A stretch of 64,000 bases of DNA, taken from NCBI GenBank assembly GCA_015178975.1, contig WHVD01000064.1, forward strand, positions 1 through 64,000, written 5' to 3'. Position numbers and translations under genes: made by a program. Under the pieces are notes generated by a model. The model was not told the DNA's origin, searched no databases, and worked only from the letters and a program-made list of their open reading frames with translations. This document shows positions 10,156 through 22,190 of the stretch, piece by piece. The stretch comes from Hysterangium stoloniferum (taxonomy: Eukaryota > Basidiomycota > Agaricomycetes > Hysterangiales > Hysterangiaceae). Numbering within the stretch: the stretch's first letter is position 1; every line of letters starts with the position of its first letter.

Positions 10156-11345
10156 CCATGCTACTATAATGCCTCCAAAAGGAACATCCTTGTTAAGGAT
10201 ATCTCTAAGGCTCCGATCTACTGCTTCACAGGCAAAGTGTTATGACTGTGTCACAACCCGATGGTCCCTGAGATTATCACCACCTATTGACAATTCAAGT
10301 CATTGTTCAAGTCAGCACATCAGAAACCATCGGTCCCCCGATGCTGATGTATGCTTCCGCGGTGATCAAACTCCATTTACGCCCATGTCAAAATATGCTC
10401 GTACTATCTGGTTAAACTCTGATACGTCCCTTTTATTATGATGTTCCATTCTACTCTATGTTTCACATATGTCTATATATACTTGTAACCCTCGGACTAT
10501 TTCCTTTTCTCGTAATTCTGCTCTCGGTTATTTCACGGCCTCCGAACTAATTGTAACCTTCCCGTTCCTAGTCAAGCTTATTTGTCAATACTGCTTTCCG
10601 CTCTTCTCCTAGTTAGTATTTTCTAGATGCCGAATATTTGTATATGAACCCGCTGTAGTTGTAGTTACTAGGCAATCAGAATATTGACTCAGAATACCCT
10701 CTTACACCTCTAGATGTCTCATACTAAGTATTCCACTATCCACGTTCACGTGTGCTTGCCCACTCTCAGTCTCCGACCCCTTGGCCCAACACTCGACTTA
10801 TCCTTCAGTTCCGATTGGTAGTTTTGCTGAGAGGTATTCGTTAGGACTAGTCTTTGCCCATCTGAAATTTAAGGACACCCAATGGATAATTGTGAGGGTG
10901 CAGCACATAAGCTGAAGCCAAGTCCTTCCAATCGGTCCCTGTCAGCCTACCGACATTAGTCAGTTTTCAGTTCTTAACACAAAGTGATTCTGCATTGGAA
11001 CCTCATCCCAAATAATAAGGCTGACCTCTTTCATTAGATTGGCCTTATCTGAGCCTTTCTTCATTGTACAGATGGATTTCTCATCAACCTCAAGGGGAAT
11101 TTGAAACATACTGTGAGATGTCCACCCACCACTCAGAATAAGTGAAGTGATGCCAGAGGAGGCAACACAGAGTACAATGAGTCCTTTGCCTCTGCAGGCA
11201 TGTGCCAAAGTATTCCAAACAAATGATTTTCCAGTACCCCCAGGTCCATTTAAAAAGAAAAGCTTTCCATCTACTCCAGTTTCATGTCTTGCAATGACAG
11301 CATCCATAATTTGATTGTATGCAACCCTTTGGCCCTCATTTAACT
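10156..11345 (-). pseudogene. Pif1-type helicase N-terminal part of Helitron H1, split by a solo LTR
   Basis: Frame 10960-11307 carries Walker A (FFLNGPGGTGKSFVWNTLAH) and Walker B (LIIWDEVPMQ), closely matching H2 and H3. The LTR D at 10238-10979 interrupts it just after the DEVPM box; the helicase resumes at 10156-10237 (equivalent to the conserved LPFGG region) and is then cut by gypsy element 2. The helicase domain is fused to or follows Rep in Helitrons and unwinds the donor strand. Its C-terminal motifs lie left of the window. Confidence 0.85.
10238..10979 (+). repeat. Solo LTR family D, inverted relative to gypsy element 2
   Basis: 742 bp, TGTTATGACTG...GTTCTTAACA, with target duplication CAAAG (10233-10237 and 10980-10984). 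The empty site is readable as GCAAAGTGATTCTGC in the helicase frame. Contains a TATA-like TATATGAA (about 10641-10648), the putative transcript start AATCAGAATAT 26-33 nt downstream (10674-10684), and the shared LTR motif at 10896-10925. Confidence 0.92.
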
Positions 11346-11465
11346 TTTCAATATTTATATTTGCTTTATTTGCTCAGTATCCTTGTCATAAGCCCTCTGT
11401 TCATTGATGAATTGATTTCCTACTCTGTTTTCCCATGGCTGTGTATATTGAGGCATATGAGGGTA

Positions 11466-12189
11466 CTATGAGAGTGGTTTCCCACTTGTACGAAGAATTT
11501 CATCAAGCTTAAAGAGGCCAAAGTCATGGACTGTCTCAGGAGATGGGTTTGGCTCATTAAAATGTGTCTGAAGAAAGTATTCTAAGTCATCACAAATGTC
11601 TGCTTTAAATTCATGCCAGAGTGCAGCTGGATCAGAAGGAAAGCATTGGCTGAGAATAGTAGCAAATAGTCTCCTTAATTGAGATCCAGTCTGCATAGCC
11701 TTTGCCTCTTGAAGACACAACTTCCATTCTTTATTATCTTCAAGTAGACCATGTGCCATGCAGGCTGCTTGGAAGGAAGGATAGACCTGTCCTTCATAGG
11801 TCCTGAGATCTTCAAAAGAAGTTGCCCCTTTGACAACTGTGAGTAAAGTACATAGGAAGAACCTTGGGCCACTTGAGGGTCCTGCAAAATGAATACATCC
11901 AATGGCAAATCCCCTTTTCCTTGTATTCCATTTTCTGTTTTTTTGAATTCCATGTGAAAAATTCTGGAAAATCAACATAGTGAAGTGAATTGGCTGCTCT
12001 ACCATTAAGGCCTGTTGTATTGTTAGAATTGGCCTCAAAGTATGCCATCAACTTAGTCTTGGAATGATGGGCAGCATCCAAAGCTTCTTCTGGATCCTCC
12101 ATGCCATCAAAGATAACTGACTGGTGATTCTCTAAATGCACAGGGAGGGCTATGACAGCAGGAATGTGAGTATGTATCTCATTTTCCAA
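11466..12189 (-). pseudogene. Helitron H1 Rep-to-helicase linker region
   Basis: Two overlapping frames (11812-12189 and 11466-12038) correspond to one continuous region in H2 and H3: a DGMEDPEEALDAAHHSKTKL segment, LMAYFEAN, then FLCTLLTVVKGATSFEDL, LLEDNKEWKLCLQEA and QLRRLFATIL. This is typical of Helitron Rep/Hel polyproteins between the nuclease and helicase. A frameshift near 12000 separates the two frames. Confidence 0.75.
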
Positions 12190-12237
12190 AAGTCTCCAAA
12201 ATGCTTCATGTGCACTGACATAGCAGGCATCAATATA

Positions 12238-12822
12238 TTATTGAATTTCATCCTTGTTCTTTCCAAACTCCATTGTTGTATGATCATGTCCTTTGTATAT
12301 ATACTTGTGAATATATTTAATGGAGTGAACATTAAAAGTCATCTCAACATTGATATGACATTCCAGAATGAGAAGAAGGACAGCACAGTAAGGGACAACA
12401 TGTCGATTGTCTAACTCATGACCTCTGACTTTATATTTTCTGCCATCATTTCTACGGCAGTACTTTGAATAGCCATCTTCATTTATACTTGTAGATTCAC
12501 AAAAGGGCTTGGGAAAATGCTTTGTACATTTGTTATCTTTGATACATTTTTCACCACATACATGAGTCATGAGCTCAGATACCAACTTGTAAAGCTTTGG
12601 TTGCTCCTCTTGATCTGGAAACTCTGCAGATATCATAGAATCAACTTCTGCAGGAGTCCGAAGCTTTGCCCCCTCTTCAAACCATATGAGCAAATGCATA
12701 TGAGGGAGACCACACTTCTGAAATTCAATGGTATGGACATGGGCAACTGTTTTGCCAAGGAAATTTTTCTTCATAATGAGCTGAAGCAAGTGTGCCTTTT
12801 TCAATGCAAAAACATGTGACAC
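12238..12822 (-). pseudogene. Helitron H1 Rep nuclease domain (HUH, two tyrosines)
   Basis: Contains the HUH metal-binding motif GLPHMHLLIW (about residues 35-44) and the catalytic Tyr segment KYIHKYIYKGHD with two Tyr four residues apart, the arrangement of rolling-circle Helitron Rep proteins. A Cys/His cluster lies between (HVCGEKCIKDNKCTKHFP). Rep nicks the ends of the element and joins strands. The catalytic residues are intact here, but neighbouring frames are broken. Confidence 0.88.
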
Positions 12823-12865
12823 TATATCTGGGCGATCAGCAGCAGTTTGCCCTGGAAGAAGTACT

Positions 12866-13087
12866 TCAGTTATTTCCCTCCATTTTGGGGTTGGCTGTCA
12901 TAGTAATAAACATGCTTGCATTGCCATATTTGCATGATATAGCCAGTGAATTTTGCAAATTTTCCATCATATCCTGACTGCTACCTTGGAAGGTTGCTGG
13001 CAGTATAAATCTATTTCCAATTTCATTTGGCTCAGGTTGCTGGTTATTATCCTGTACTGTGAAGGCATCAACCACCTGATGGTACAT
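12866..13087 (-). pseudogene. Helitron-like N-terminal domain, H1
   Basis: Matches the Helitron_like_N region immediately before Rep: VVDAFTVQDNN, GNRFILPATFQGSSQDM and YGNASMFITMTANPKM. The equivalent segments in H2 and H4 are nearly identical (CFITMTANP). A frameshift separates it from Rep at 12823-12865. Confidence 0.82.
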
Positions 13088-13228
13088 TTCAGCTCATAAA
13101 GTGCCTTGATTGTGTCTTATCCATGATAGCCTGCTTTGCTCTGCTGCTGCCCATGCATCTACAATGTATTGCTGAAGCAGTTTTCCACCCCTCAGAATTG
13201 TAGTTGCTTCACCAATTCTTTGAAAGAG

Positions 13229-14104
13229 TCAATAATCATAATACTTTATCTGGGAGACTTTTGTCTGCTTTTTCTTCTGCCTATTCTCTGTCACTTGTTC
13301 AGGTTCAAGTTCTTCAGTAATTCCTTGCACCTCATCCTGCTCCATAGCTGGCTCAGGAGGTGGTATATCATCATCAACTGGAATATATATTTGCTCAGGT
13401 GGGAGAGGTACAACTTGGGGAACTACTTCAGGTTGAGGAATCACTACCTCTGGCAAGTCAGGTATTATCTCCTCAGGAGCTGGTTCAAGGACTTCTGGCT
13501 CTGGAGCAATCTCCTCAATGGCTGCTGGGGCTGGGACTATCTCAGCAGGGAGTGGTTCATTTGCATAGGGAATTTCCCAGCTCCAGCCTCGCTCTCCTCT
13601 TGGAAAGAATAGTACATAATGGAGTGGAGCATACAAAGGATTAGTTTCAAAGATTCTTCTAAATCCTCCACCCTGATAATTAAGCACAATGTCTCTTCTA
13701 TCAGTAGAAGTACCATCCCCTGGGAGAATGACTGCCAACTCATCCCCTGTTGGAATGTTGTATTGCCTTGGATCTGTATGAGCTTTATAGGTCAGCCTGA
13801 CCTGGAGCTGAGGAGTGATTCGTTGGTCTCTCAGATGTGTCATAGCTTGTTTATAGATGTGAACAAAAGGATTAAATTCTAACATCATATCCTGTAATCC
13901 AGAAAGGGTTGTAGCATTGATTCTTTTGTCCTGGTTACGTGCATACCTATGCTCTAATGCAGCATCTGCTTCATAAAAGTAGAGCTGAGCATAGGAAGGA
14001 ATCTGACCCTCATTAGGAATCAGAGCACCATGGTTATGTCTAAGTTCCCCATGGAGTTTAAAGACATAAGGACCACATTCCCCATCAAGCAATGACCTGT
14101 CCAT
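13229..14104 (-). pseudogene. Helitron H1 N-terminal globular region
   Basis: Homologous to H2 and H4: ECGPYVFKLHGELRHNHGAL, SYAQLYFYEADAALEHRY, then PRQYNIPTGDELAVILPG and LHYVLFFPRGERGWSWEIPY. H1 then has an extra Pro/Glu-rich tail (about residues 185-270, repeats of the kind EIAPEPEVLEPAPEEIIPDL), absent from H2. No catalytic motif; function unknown in Helitron ORFs. Confidence 0.75.
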
Positions 14105-14129
14105 TGTAGCACCCAGGGAAGTAAATGCT

Positions 14130-15092
14130 AAAGCAGAATTATATGCCTGGATATTTTTACGAAACTCTTTAGAAACTGCATCCTCAGGATTCTCTAGTCG
14201 ATAATGTAATGGTTGAGGGACATCTTCAAGTATAGGTAATCTGATCTTTCCAGATAGACAACAACTTCCAAAAGAGGATAGTTATTAGAGGAATGCTGAA
14301 GACGCTCTGCCATCCAATGTAATGCATTGCATTTTGAACACAATACAGTCATTGTTCCCAGATAATGTGGCTGCAGCTGTGGGTTATCCTCATCAATTGG
14401 GCACCTGGCCAGGGGGAGTGGCCCAGGGGTGCAGGAGGTGGTGGAACAGGTTTAGCAGGCTCAGGAATATGTGGTAATGGTAATGCATCCTCATCCATTG
14501 GTACAGGAACAATAGGAGGAATAGGAATATGATCTAAAGGTAAGATAGGAAGAGCAGGAATAATCTGAGGATTCTGGGAGGGTGCCTGTTGTAATGGAAG
14601 GACAGCTGCCTGAACTTGTAAAGCAGTGACTGCTCTTCTGCCAATATGAAGTGGCAATTCAGAGAGAGGTGGAGCTACATTTCTTCCCCATAACCATCTA
14701 TTATTAAGAGGGGGAGGTGTAGGGACCCTAGCAGCCTGATCAAATAAGTCTCTCACTGCTCTCCTGCCCACTGCAACAGGATGCTGTAATGCAGTAGATG
14801 ATGATGCAAGCTGTGGTCCATCTGCCAATTATGCACATATATTAGCTACAACAGTGCCAGGAGTAAGAGCAGGACTATCTATATTACGTGATGATCCAGC
14901 AATAGCAAATGGATCCTGCTGATTGTTAGGCAGAGGATTGGCAGGAGGGACAATATTACATGATGATCCAGCAATAGCAAATGGATTGGCAGGAGGGGCC
15001 AAGAGAAATGGTACAGGAGCAGGAATAGCATGCTGCTGAGAAACACCATCATGTCTCAGGCAGTGACGCTCAGTGTATGGGGTCATTACCAA
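14130..15092 (-). pseudogene. Helitron H1 proline-rich N-terminus and Zn-finger remnant
   Basis: Frames 14829-15092 and 14349-14828 are Pro/Ala-rich, with repeated GSSxNI and GRRAV segments. At about 14280-14350 lies LCSKCNALHWMAERLQ, equivalent to the CxxC finger of H2 (CSDCGAFHW), followed by a frameshift. Such N-terminal Zn fingers are usual in Helitron proteins. The start codon is not certain. Confidence 0.6.
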
Positions 15093-16375
15093 ACACTGCT
15101 GATGGTCCTGAGCACATACATTCTGCCAATTGCATTCAGGTGTAGAAGGTTCAGAAGGTAAATCCCTAAAATGGTGGATATATTAGGCATTGAATGAAAA
15201 ATAGGATAGACTTACATTACTATGCAAGCTACCAATAAGCAAAAAAGTGAAACCTGACAATATTCAGTCAATACCAAGTAACCACAGAAAAGATTGTAAA
15301 CATACCCTTATAAAATGCCTTCTGAATTGCATTTGAGGAACTCCAGCTATCCTGGAGTTAATTGATGTGAACAAAGTCAAAAAAAATAAAAAAACATGCT
15401 AAAATATGAAGATATCATTTAAACACTCACTTGCAATATGTCTGATGTTCCTAGTCTAGTCCAAAAGCATCAGAAAGGTTAAATGGTACTTGTATCATGT
15501 CTTATATACCTGCAGTGAGTAAAAAATTCTAAAGAAAAGTGAAAAGAAGATGTATTTAGAATACAATCATATAAGGGAATTCACAACTCACTTGATAATT
15601 GAAAATGTCTTGGATATTGGAAAGATGTTGTAAGAGGAAAAGACTATCAAAGAAATAAGAAATCCCTCTAAAATATTCAAAAAACATTAAAAAAAAAAAC
15701 ATGATCAAAATAACATACAACTCACTTGAAAATGTCCTGAATATTGTAAAGATACTTTGAGATGAAATAACAACCAAAGAATCAAAAGGTCTCCTAAAAA
15801 AAAATTAAGAAAACATTAATAAAGCAAAATTTAAATAAATATGAATAGAATCGTCCAAAACTCACCTGAAATTGTCCTGGATGTTTTGAAGAAGCTTTGA
15901 GATAAAATACTAACCAAAAGATCAGATGGTTTCCTAAAAGAATATTAAAAAAACATTAAAAACGCGAAATTTAAATACAAAAAAATATAAAGAAAATCAA
16001 AAACATGATCAAAATAACACAAAACCTACCTGAAAAAGCCTTGGATGTTATGAGGATATATTCAATCCCTGAACTGGGCCAAAAAGGGTACAACTGAACT
16101 GGGCCAAAAAGGGCTGATTGTCTTATAGAAGCACTGGTGAGAGGGATTTTTAGAGAGCTTGGAACAGAAGATGTAGGTGTGGTGATTGGATGGCCTGACA
16201 GTGTGGCAGCAGTGGGTGGAGTTTTGAAATTTCATGGGAAACCTAAGGCACCATGGGAAAGCTAGGATGCAAGTGAGGTGGTGCGTGAGTCTGCATTTGT
16301 GATGTAATGCACCCAATCGCACAACGTGAGTGAGGGAGTGAGTGAGGAAGTGCGATGTGAGTGAGATGGTGTGAT
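15093..16375 (-). other. Helitron H1 leader with tandem exon/intron-like units
   Basis: AT-rich and non-coding. Read on the minus strand, a unit of roughly 110-160 bp recurs about four times (15430-16040): an acceptor-like TTTTAG, a short exon ending TTGAA or TTCA, and a donor-like GTGAGT. The units look like duplicated small exons with their introns. A purine/GT-rich stretch of GTGAGTGAG repeats (16280-16380) follows upstream. Confidence 0.5.
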
Positions 16376-16630
16376 GTGGGTGTTATGTATTTTTAAAGGT
16401 TTTCTCTATTTTTTGCAATTTCCCCAAACGAGATTCTTAACAAAGGTGTTAAATGTATTTATATCGTGATTATAAAATTGTACAATATTCTCTCGATTTA
16501 TATTGAATTTATGCAATTTATTTTTGTATTTTTATCTTATAAATTGAGGGAGCTACAAAATTTCTACTTTTTATTTCTTTTTTAACTATATATCTTCAAA
16601 CCGGCCACCTGGCGCTTATTACACAATATT

Positions 16631-17745
16631 TGTGACACCAAGTGACCGGTTGTGACACCAAGTGACCGGTTGTGACACCAAGTGACCGGTTGTGACACCA
16701 AGTGACCGGTTGTGACACCAAGTGACCGGTTGTGACACCAAGTGACCGGTTGTGACAACAAGTGACCTTTGTCACGACAAGTGACCTTTGTCACGACAAG
16801 TGACCTTTGTCACGACAAGTGACCTTTGTCACGACAAGTGACCTTTGTCACGACAAGTGACCTTTGTCACGACAAGTGACCTTTGTCACGACAAGTGACC
16901 TTTGTCACGACAAGTGACCTTTGTCACGACAAGTGACCTTTGTCACGACAAGTGACCTTTGTCACGACAAGTGACCTTTGTCACGACAAGTGACCTTTGT
17001 CACGACAAGTGACCTTTGTCACGACAAGTGACCTTTGTCACGACAAGTGACCTTTGTCACGACAAGTGACCTTTGTCACGACAAGTGACCTTTGTCACGA
17101 CAAGTGACCTTTGTCACGACAAGTGACCTTTGTCACGACAAGTGACCTTTGTCACGACAAGTGACCTTTGTCACGACAAGTGACCTTTGTCACGACAAGT
17201 GACCTTTGTCACGACAAGTGACCTTTGTCACGACAAGTGACCTTTGTCACGACAAGTGACCTTTGTCACGACAAGTGACCTTTGTCACGACAAGTGACCT
17301 TTGTCACGACAAGTGACCTTTGTCACGACAAGTGACCTTTGTCACGACAAGTGACCTTTGTCACGACAAGTGACCTTTGTCACGACAAGTGACCTTTGTC
17401 ACGACAAGTGACCTTTGTCACGACAAGTGACCTTTGTCACGACAAGTGACCTTTGTCACGACAAGTGACCTTTGTCACGACAAGTGACCTTTGTCACGAC
17501 AAGTGACCTTTGTCACGACAAGTGACCTTTGTCACGACAAGTGACCTTTGTCACACCAAGTGACCGGTTGTCACACCAAGTGACCGGTTGTCACACCAAG
17601 TGACCGGTTGTCACACCAAGTGACCGGTTGTCACACCAAGTGACCGGTTGTCACACCAAGTGACCGGTTGTCACACCAAGTGACCGGTTGTCACACCAAG
17701 TGACCGGTTGTCACAACAAGTGACTGTTGTCACAACAAGTGACTG
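16631..17745. repeat. Satellite array of 19/20-bp palindromic units
   Basis: Three blocks: six 20-bp units (GTGACCGGTTGTGACACCAA), about 41 nearly identical 19-bp units (GTGACCTTTGTCACGACAA), then eight 20-bp units (GTGACCGGTTGTCACACCAA). The central and right units hold the inverted repeat GTGAC...GTCAC. Degenerate units continue to about 17800. The array lies inside LTR G; the LTR G copy at 37437 lacks the expansion. Confidence 0.97.
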
Positions 17746-17854
17746 TTGTCACAGGGCACGTGACAGTCACAAGGGCACGTGATAGTCACAAGGTGCAACG
17801 GGTGTCACATGCGCACTAGTGTGGGAATATTATGTCATACATTATGTCATTTAG

Positions 17855-19270
17855 TGTGAAGAGTCAATAGATTCTGACCGCTCGATATACGAGAATAGTA
17901 TTTATTCAACTACTATTAGCAAGTATTGACCGTTCAGTACAATACTGTAGGTTACTACTGTTAGGATACACACACAGGGCAGGTTTCCGGAGAAACCCGC
18001 GGGTTATCCGGTAGGACTTGCTTCAGCTTATAGGCTGTGCCCTTGCTAGATTGTGTTGTCCAATTTCGAACAGGCAGATGGGAATCCTGGGGAGTCCGGG
18101 CAGGGGTCGTGGGTTGTAGGTCATAAGTCGGAGGTCATGAGTCGTGAGTTGAGATGGTCGAGAGAGATAGATGTGCCGGAGCCCGTGGGCTCCGACTAGT
18201 GCGAGCGGTCTGATAAGAGTAGGGATTTAGAGCAGAAAATATATTAGATTACTGGGGGGAATCTAAGCTAATTTTCTGACTGGATTGTATGTACAACATC
18301 TGCCAGTTTATATAGACTGTGGAGTGCATGACATACCAAATCCAGTAATGACGAAACGAAACTAACAAAACATAAAACGGGAATAGTAAACACCAAGTTT
18401 GGTGTTAGGAACGGGATGGAACAGAGCGGAGTCCGGATCGTGACAAAGCATAACCCATAACGGGAAATGGAGTGGGAGCAGAGTCCTAATCGTGACAGGT
18501 CATTTGACTAAAACGGGAACAGGGCTCGTTTAGAGCGGTAATGGGATTCCGAGCGGGATCCGGGGGAAGTCTGGTAACTGATATGTGTCGTAATGAGGTC
18601 AAACGTAACGAGTCTTGACGTAACGGAGTCCGGGCGGGAAATCCTATAAACAGACAATTGGTGCTTGTAGCACGTGGGGGCGTACGAGTTAGTGCCCAGA
18701 GTCCGGCGGGATTGTCCAGTCGTAACAACTAGACTGATAGTACTAGTAAAGAGATGCTCTACACATCATGAGAGCAACTGTACAGTTGCTCTTGATGACT
18801 AGAACGAGAGAATAGAAGAGTTGACCTTTACAATACAACTCGTAGCTAGATGTAAGATAGATAATTAGCGAAAGGCTGAATATCTAAGGTAGAGAGATAG
18901 CAGTGCGAGTCGACTATAGTGTCGACGAGCGCAAAGACTTGTGAGTGGAACTTGACCTTTGCAGTTCAAATCCAAAGTCTAGTAGTATGCGAGAAAACAC
19001 TACCTTTATAGGTAGCTGAGACATTACCCTTGACACCTCTTGCTATTCAACGTCTGGGTCATTTACGAGGTGGTGTCTGCTAGGTAAAAAAGGTGTCTGT
19101 CATTTGGTGCCGAGAGCACCCATAGATATACACAAGACTTCGAACTAAGAAATATGGGTATGCTCGAAAGATATAGAAAGTTAAAGAAAAGAAATAAAAA
19201 CTAGATAATAAAGTACTATAATATATGTATTATTCCACAGTCCAATCATGATATATGCATACCCTTCACA
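17855..19270 (+). repeat. LTR family C, second copy (solo), with nested LTR A
   Basis: TGTGAAGAGTC...CCCTTCACA. Flanks TTTAG/TCTAG match 4 of 5, and a longer segment (GGAATATTATGTCATA) occurs on both sides. The nested LTR A is at 17959-18727. The conserved hairpin GGTGC-CGAGA-GCACC is at 19106-19120. Orientation given relative to the TGTGAAG end. Confidence 0.82.
17959..18727 (-). repeat. Solo LTR family A, copy 2
   Basis: 769 bp, reverse complement of copy 1, flanked by ACTAC/ACTAG (one mismatch). It is about 50 bp shorter than the others because part of the region near 18540-18560 is missing. Confidence 0.9.
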
Positions 19271-20522
19271 TCTAGGAATATTATGTCATATATTATGTCA
19301 TCATATATGCTACAATAGAGAATGGCGGAAATGTCTAAAACATTCCAAGTAAAATAGCTAAAATAGGATAGAAATAAAGTTCAATATGTCTCTAAATGTC
19401 TCAGATCTCAGTGTATATAAGGAGCTCTGCTCCAGCCATGAAATATAACTCATTTTATCAACCCATTTATCAACACATCAGTGTGTCACTGCAGCTAGCA
19501 GTTTATTGCCACCTCTTAGTTGAGCATCTGGCACCTAGGATTCCCTGTCACCTCTTGTTGAGTAATTTGACAGTAATTCTACCAATCAGGATTCCTTGCC
19601 ACCTCTTGTTGAGTAATTTGACTGCTTGTTACATATCTTGTTATTTGTAGTTTAAGACTTCAGTCACCTCTTGTTGAGTAATTTGACTGATTATTACATT
19701 GCAAATAATCCTTGTTACATTTCTTGTTATTTGTAATCTAAAAACTTCAGTCACCTCTTGTTGAGTAATTTGACTGATTATTACATTACAAATAATCCCT
19801 GTTCCCTTGCTCATTTATTGTGAATCAGTAAAGCATATTCACATAAATAAATACTGAGAATATCCTTGCAAGATCCTAAGACTACATTAAGATCCTGATA
19901 AGTTAGTATCACAGTAGACCCTGTAGGTTAGTGTAAATAAAGCATATATTAGCCAAATAGTGTTTTATTCTATATCTAATCTTTTGACCTGTTTATAAAT
20001 ATTTTTACTGTTTGATAAATAAGTATAAAATATATATAAACTAGCTGGCATTGAAGTTAAATCTAGCTTCGGAATCAGTAAATTGTTATTCTTATTTTAG
20101 TAGTTGTTATCACAGAAAAAGAACAAGCTTGCACAAGCAGCTCTCAAAACCTTCTTTGCAAAGTAGGGTGCATATATTCAAGTAAACTCTTGACTTCAGG
20201 AGTTCTAAGTCTATTAAGGCTGCCACTGATTAATATCAAATACTTAAATTATTTTACCTTGTAGTGAATTGAGTATTTGCACATTTTGATTGAGCATTGG
20301 ACTCCTTTTTCAGAAAATAAGTATTAAAATAAGGCTAATACATTACAGTGGGTGAGGTGGTGAAGTGGTGCGACGTGGGTAAGGCGATGTGACCTGAGTG
20401 AGGTGGTGTGATGTGAGTGAAGTGGTGTATCGCGTGAATTTCATCACAAAGTGCATGAACGGCGTGTCGTGCAACCAAACATGTGTATTACATCACGAAT
20501 GCGGATGGAGCATCACACCTGG

Positions 20523-20924
20523 TGCGAGGAGTATGCTTTTACCAGGTTTCATTGTGGTAAAACACTCCTTTTATTTTATTTATATTTTACACATTCTATT
20601 CATATTTTTCTATCTTTTATATTCTTCAAATATTGCATATTTCATTAGTTCGAAGCATTGTGTATACTTGTGGGTGCACTCGGCACCAAATGAAACTCAG
20701 ACACACTTTTACCCAAGCACCACCACTCGTAAGACATAAACTAGGTCTACAGCAAGCGGTGATCAGGGTAACGTGTCAGCTACCACATAGGTAGCATTAT
20801 CTGAGCTATCTAACACCTCAGGCCTCAAACTATAGCAGTCGAGGCCTCCACTTGAATCATCCTTCTTCCCACTCTACTCATTTCTTTGTATATAGAATGG
20901 TCAGAACTTCTACCACTCTTCACA
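20523..20924 (-). repeat. Solo LTR family E, copy 1
   Basis: TGCGAGGAGTATGC...CACTCTTCACA, reverse complement of 60554-61027, with target duplication CCTGG (20518-20522 and 20925-20929). Shares end sequence and the GGTGC...GCACC hairpin (20673-20687) with family C, so E and C are related. Confidence 0.88.
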
Positions 20925-21086
20925 CCTGGGAGTGTACGTGACAGTAACTGGCTATTGTGGGCATGGGAGAGCTAAGGCTCACTTCGCTCACAGATACAGA
21001 CCATGGGAACCTATGCTGACCTAATGCTGACCAATTAGTGACTAAGCAGTGCCCATGGACCCACCGATGCAAATTAACTTATATGA

Positions 21087-21215
21087 CAAGCCTGGGAACC
21101 CTTGCTACCTGCGGGGCGGTCACTTTGTGACCTGCCCCACAACTTCGCTGTGGGCTCCAGCTTGTTGGGGGGTGAAGCCCCCCAAACCCCCCCACGTCGA
21201 CAACTCTTAAGTGTT
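21087..21215 (-). other. Helitron-type 3' terminal region of M1 with hairpins
   Basis: Minus-strand features: hairpin GGGGGGCTTCACCCCCC, hairpin GGTCACAAAGTGACC inside GGGGC/GCCCC arms, then GGTTCCCAGGCTTG as terminus. Nearly the same sequence ends H2 (25854-25975) and H3 (48785-48902). Confidence 0.65.
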
Positions 21216-22190
21216 GCCAAACAGAAAGTGTCACCAAATGGAAAGTGTCACCAAACAGAAAGTGTCACCAAATGGAAAGTGTCACCAAATGGAAAGTGTC
21301 ACCAAATGGAAAGTGTCACCAAAAGGAAAGTGTCATGGAACAGAAAGTGTCAAGGAACAGAAAGTGTCACAGATGGTGACAACAACTCTTATGTATTTCT
21401 CAGACACATTGTCAGAGAACATACAACTTGTGTTAGAAGGAAAACCATTTAAGGAACAGAAAGCCTTTAAAGGAAGGAAAGTCTTTACAGGGGAGACTGT
21501 TCAGAGAATGGAAAGAATGATTACAGAAGGAAACAACAGTGACAAAGAAACCTACAGTTACAGAAGGAAACTACAGTCACAAAGGAAACTACAGTTACAA
21601 AGGAAACACCAATGACTACAAAGTTACAAAAGAATCAATGGTACAAAGGAACCAACAGTTACAAAGGAATCAACAGTTACAAAAGAATCAATGATTACAG
21701 CTACAAAAGCAACAACAGCCACAAAGGAAAGACAGCTCAGAAAAGGAATGATGGTAAAGAAGACAAAAGGAACAACAGTTACAAAGTACACAATGGGTAC
21801 ATAGTAAACAACACTTACAAAGGAAACAATGGTTAAAAAGTAAACAACAGAAACCCTTGGAGAATGGAAACCAAGGTTACAAAAGAAACAAAAGAACAAC
21901 AGTTACAAAAGGAATAAAGGGGTACAAGAGGAATACAGGTCACAAAGGTAATCACAGGTCAGAAAAGCAATCATAGGCCAAAAAAGCAATCATAGCTCAC
22001 AAAAGTAATCACAGGCCTGAAAAGTAATCCCAGGTCAGAAAAGCAATGACAAAGACATTGATTGAGAGAAAATTGATAAGCATTCATTAAGCATGATGGA
22101 TCATTGCCATGACTTCATTTGCATGATTGGATTTCAAAAGGAAACAATGGTTACAAATGGAAAGAGTGGTTAAATTGACTCTCAACTGCA
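21216..22190. repeat. Short tandem repeats of M1, 3' side
   Basis: About nine 17-bp units (AAGTGTCACCAAATGGA) at 21220-21375, then degenerate 11-12-bp GTTACAAAGGAA-type units (21540-21900) and AAAGCAATCACAGGTCAG-type units (21935-22050). Open frames here are by-products of repeats. 22200-22330 is a T-rich ATTTTATTTTA tract. Confidence 0.85.

Larger units (their letters stand above)
16381..20347 (+). repeat. Solo LTR family G with internal satellite and nested LTRs
   Basis: TGTTATGTATTT...TAATACATTACA with target duplication GTGGG (16376-16380 and 20348-20352). Inside are a satellite array (16631-17745) and an LTR C (17855-19270) with an LTR A inside it. The remainder holds AT-rich DNA and four copies of a CACCTCTTGTTGAGTAATTTG-like unit (about 19510-19790). 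A partial second copy starts at 37437. No internal retroelement region is visible. Orientation is arbitrary. Confidence 0.8.
10156..21086 (-). mobile_element. Helitron H1, multiply interrupted
   Basis: Rep/helicase Helitron on the minus strand. The 5' end is taken as the TC at 21086-21085, which directly follows the CTTG 3' end of unit M1 (21087-21090). Then come a promoter and leader (15093-21086) holding solo LTRs G and E, an N-terminal region, Rep and helicase, until gypsy element 2 cuts it at 10155. The 5' start is inferred by alignment with TCATATAAAGTAAAGTTG at the other units; here it is the diverged TCATATAAGTTAATTTGC. Confidence 0.6.

Noticed and set aside
16631-17745. CRISPR array
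   Set aside because: Units are contiguous 19/20-bp tandem repeats with no spacers, and the context is eukaryotic transposon DNA.
16582-18000. Centromeric or telomeric satellite
   Set aside because: The array is only 1.1 kb and inside one LTR; no telomere-type repeat or extended array is present.
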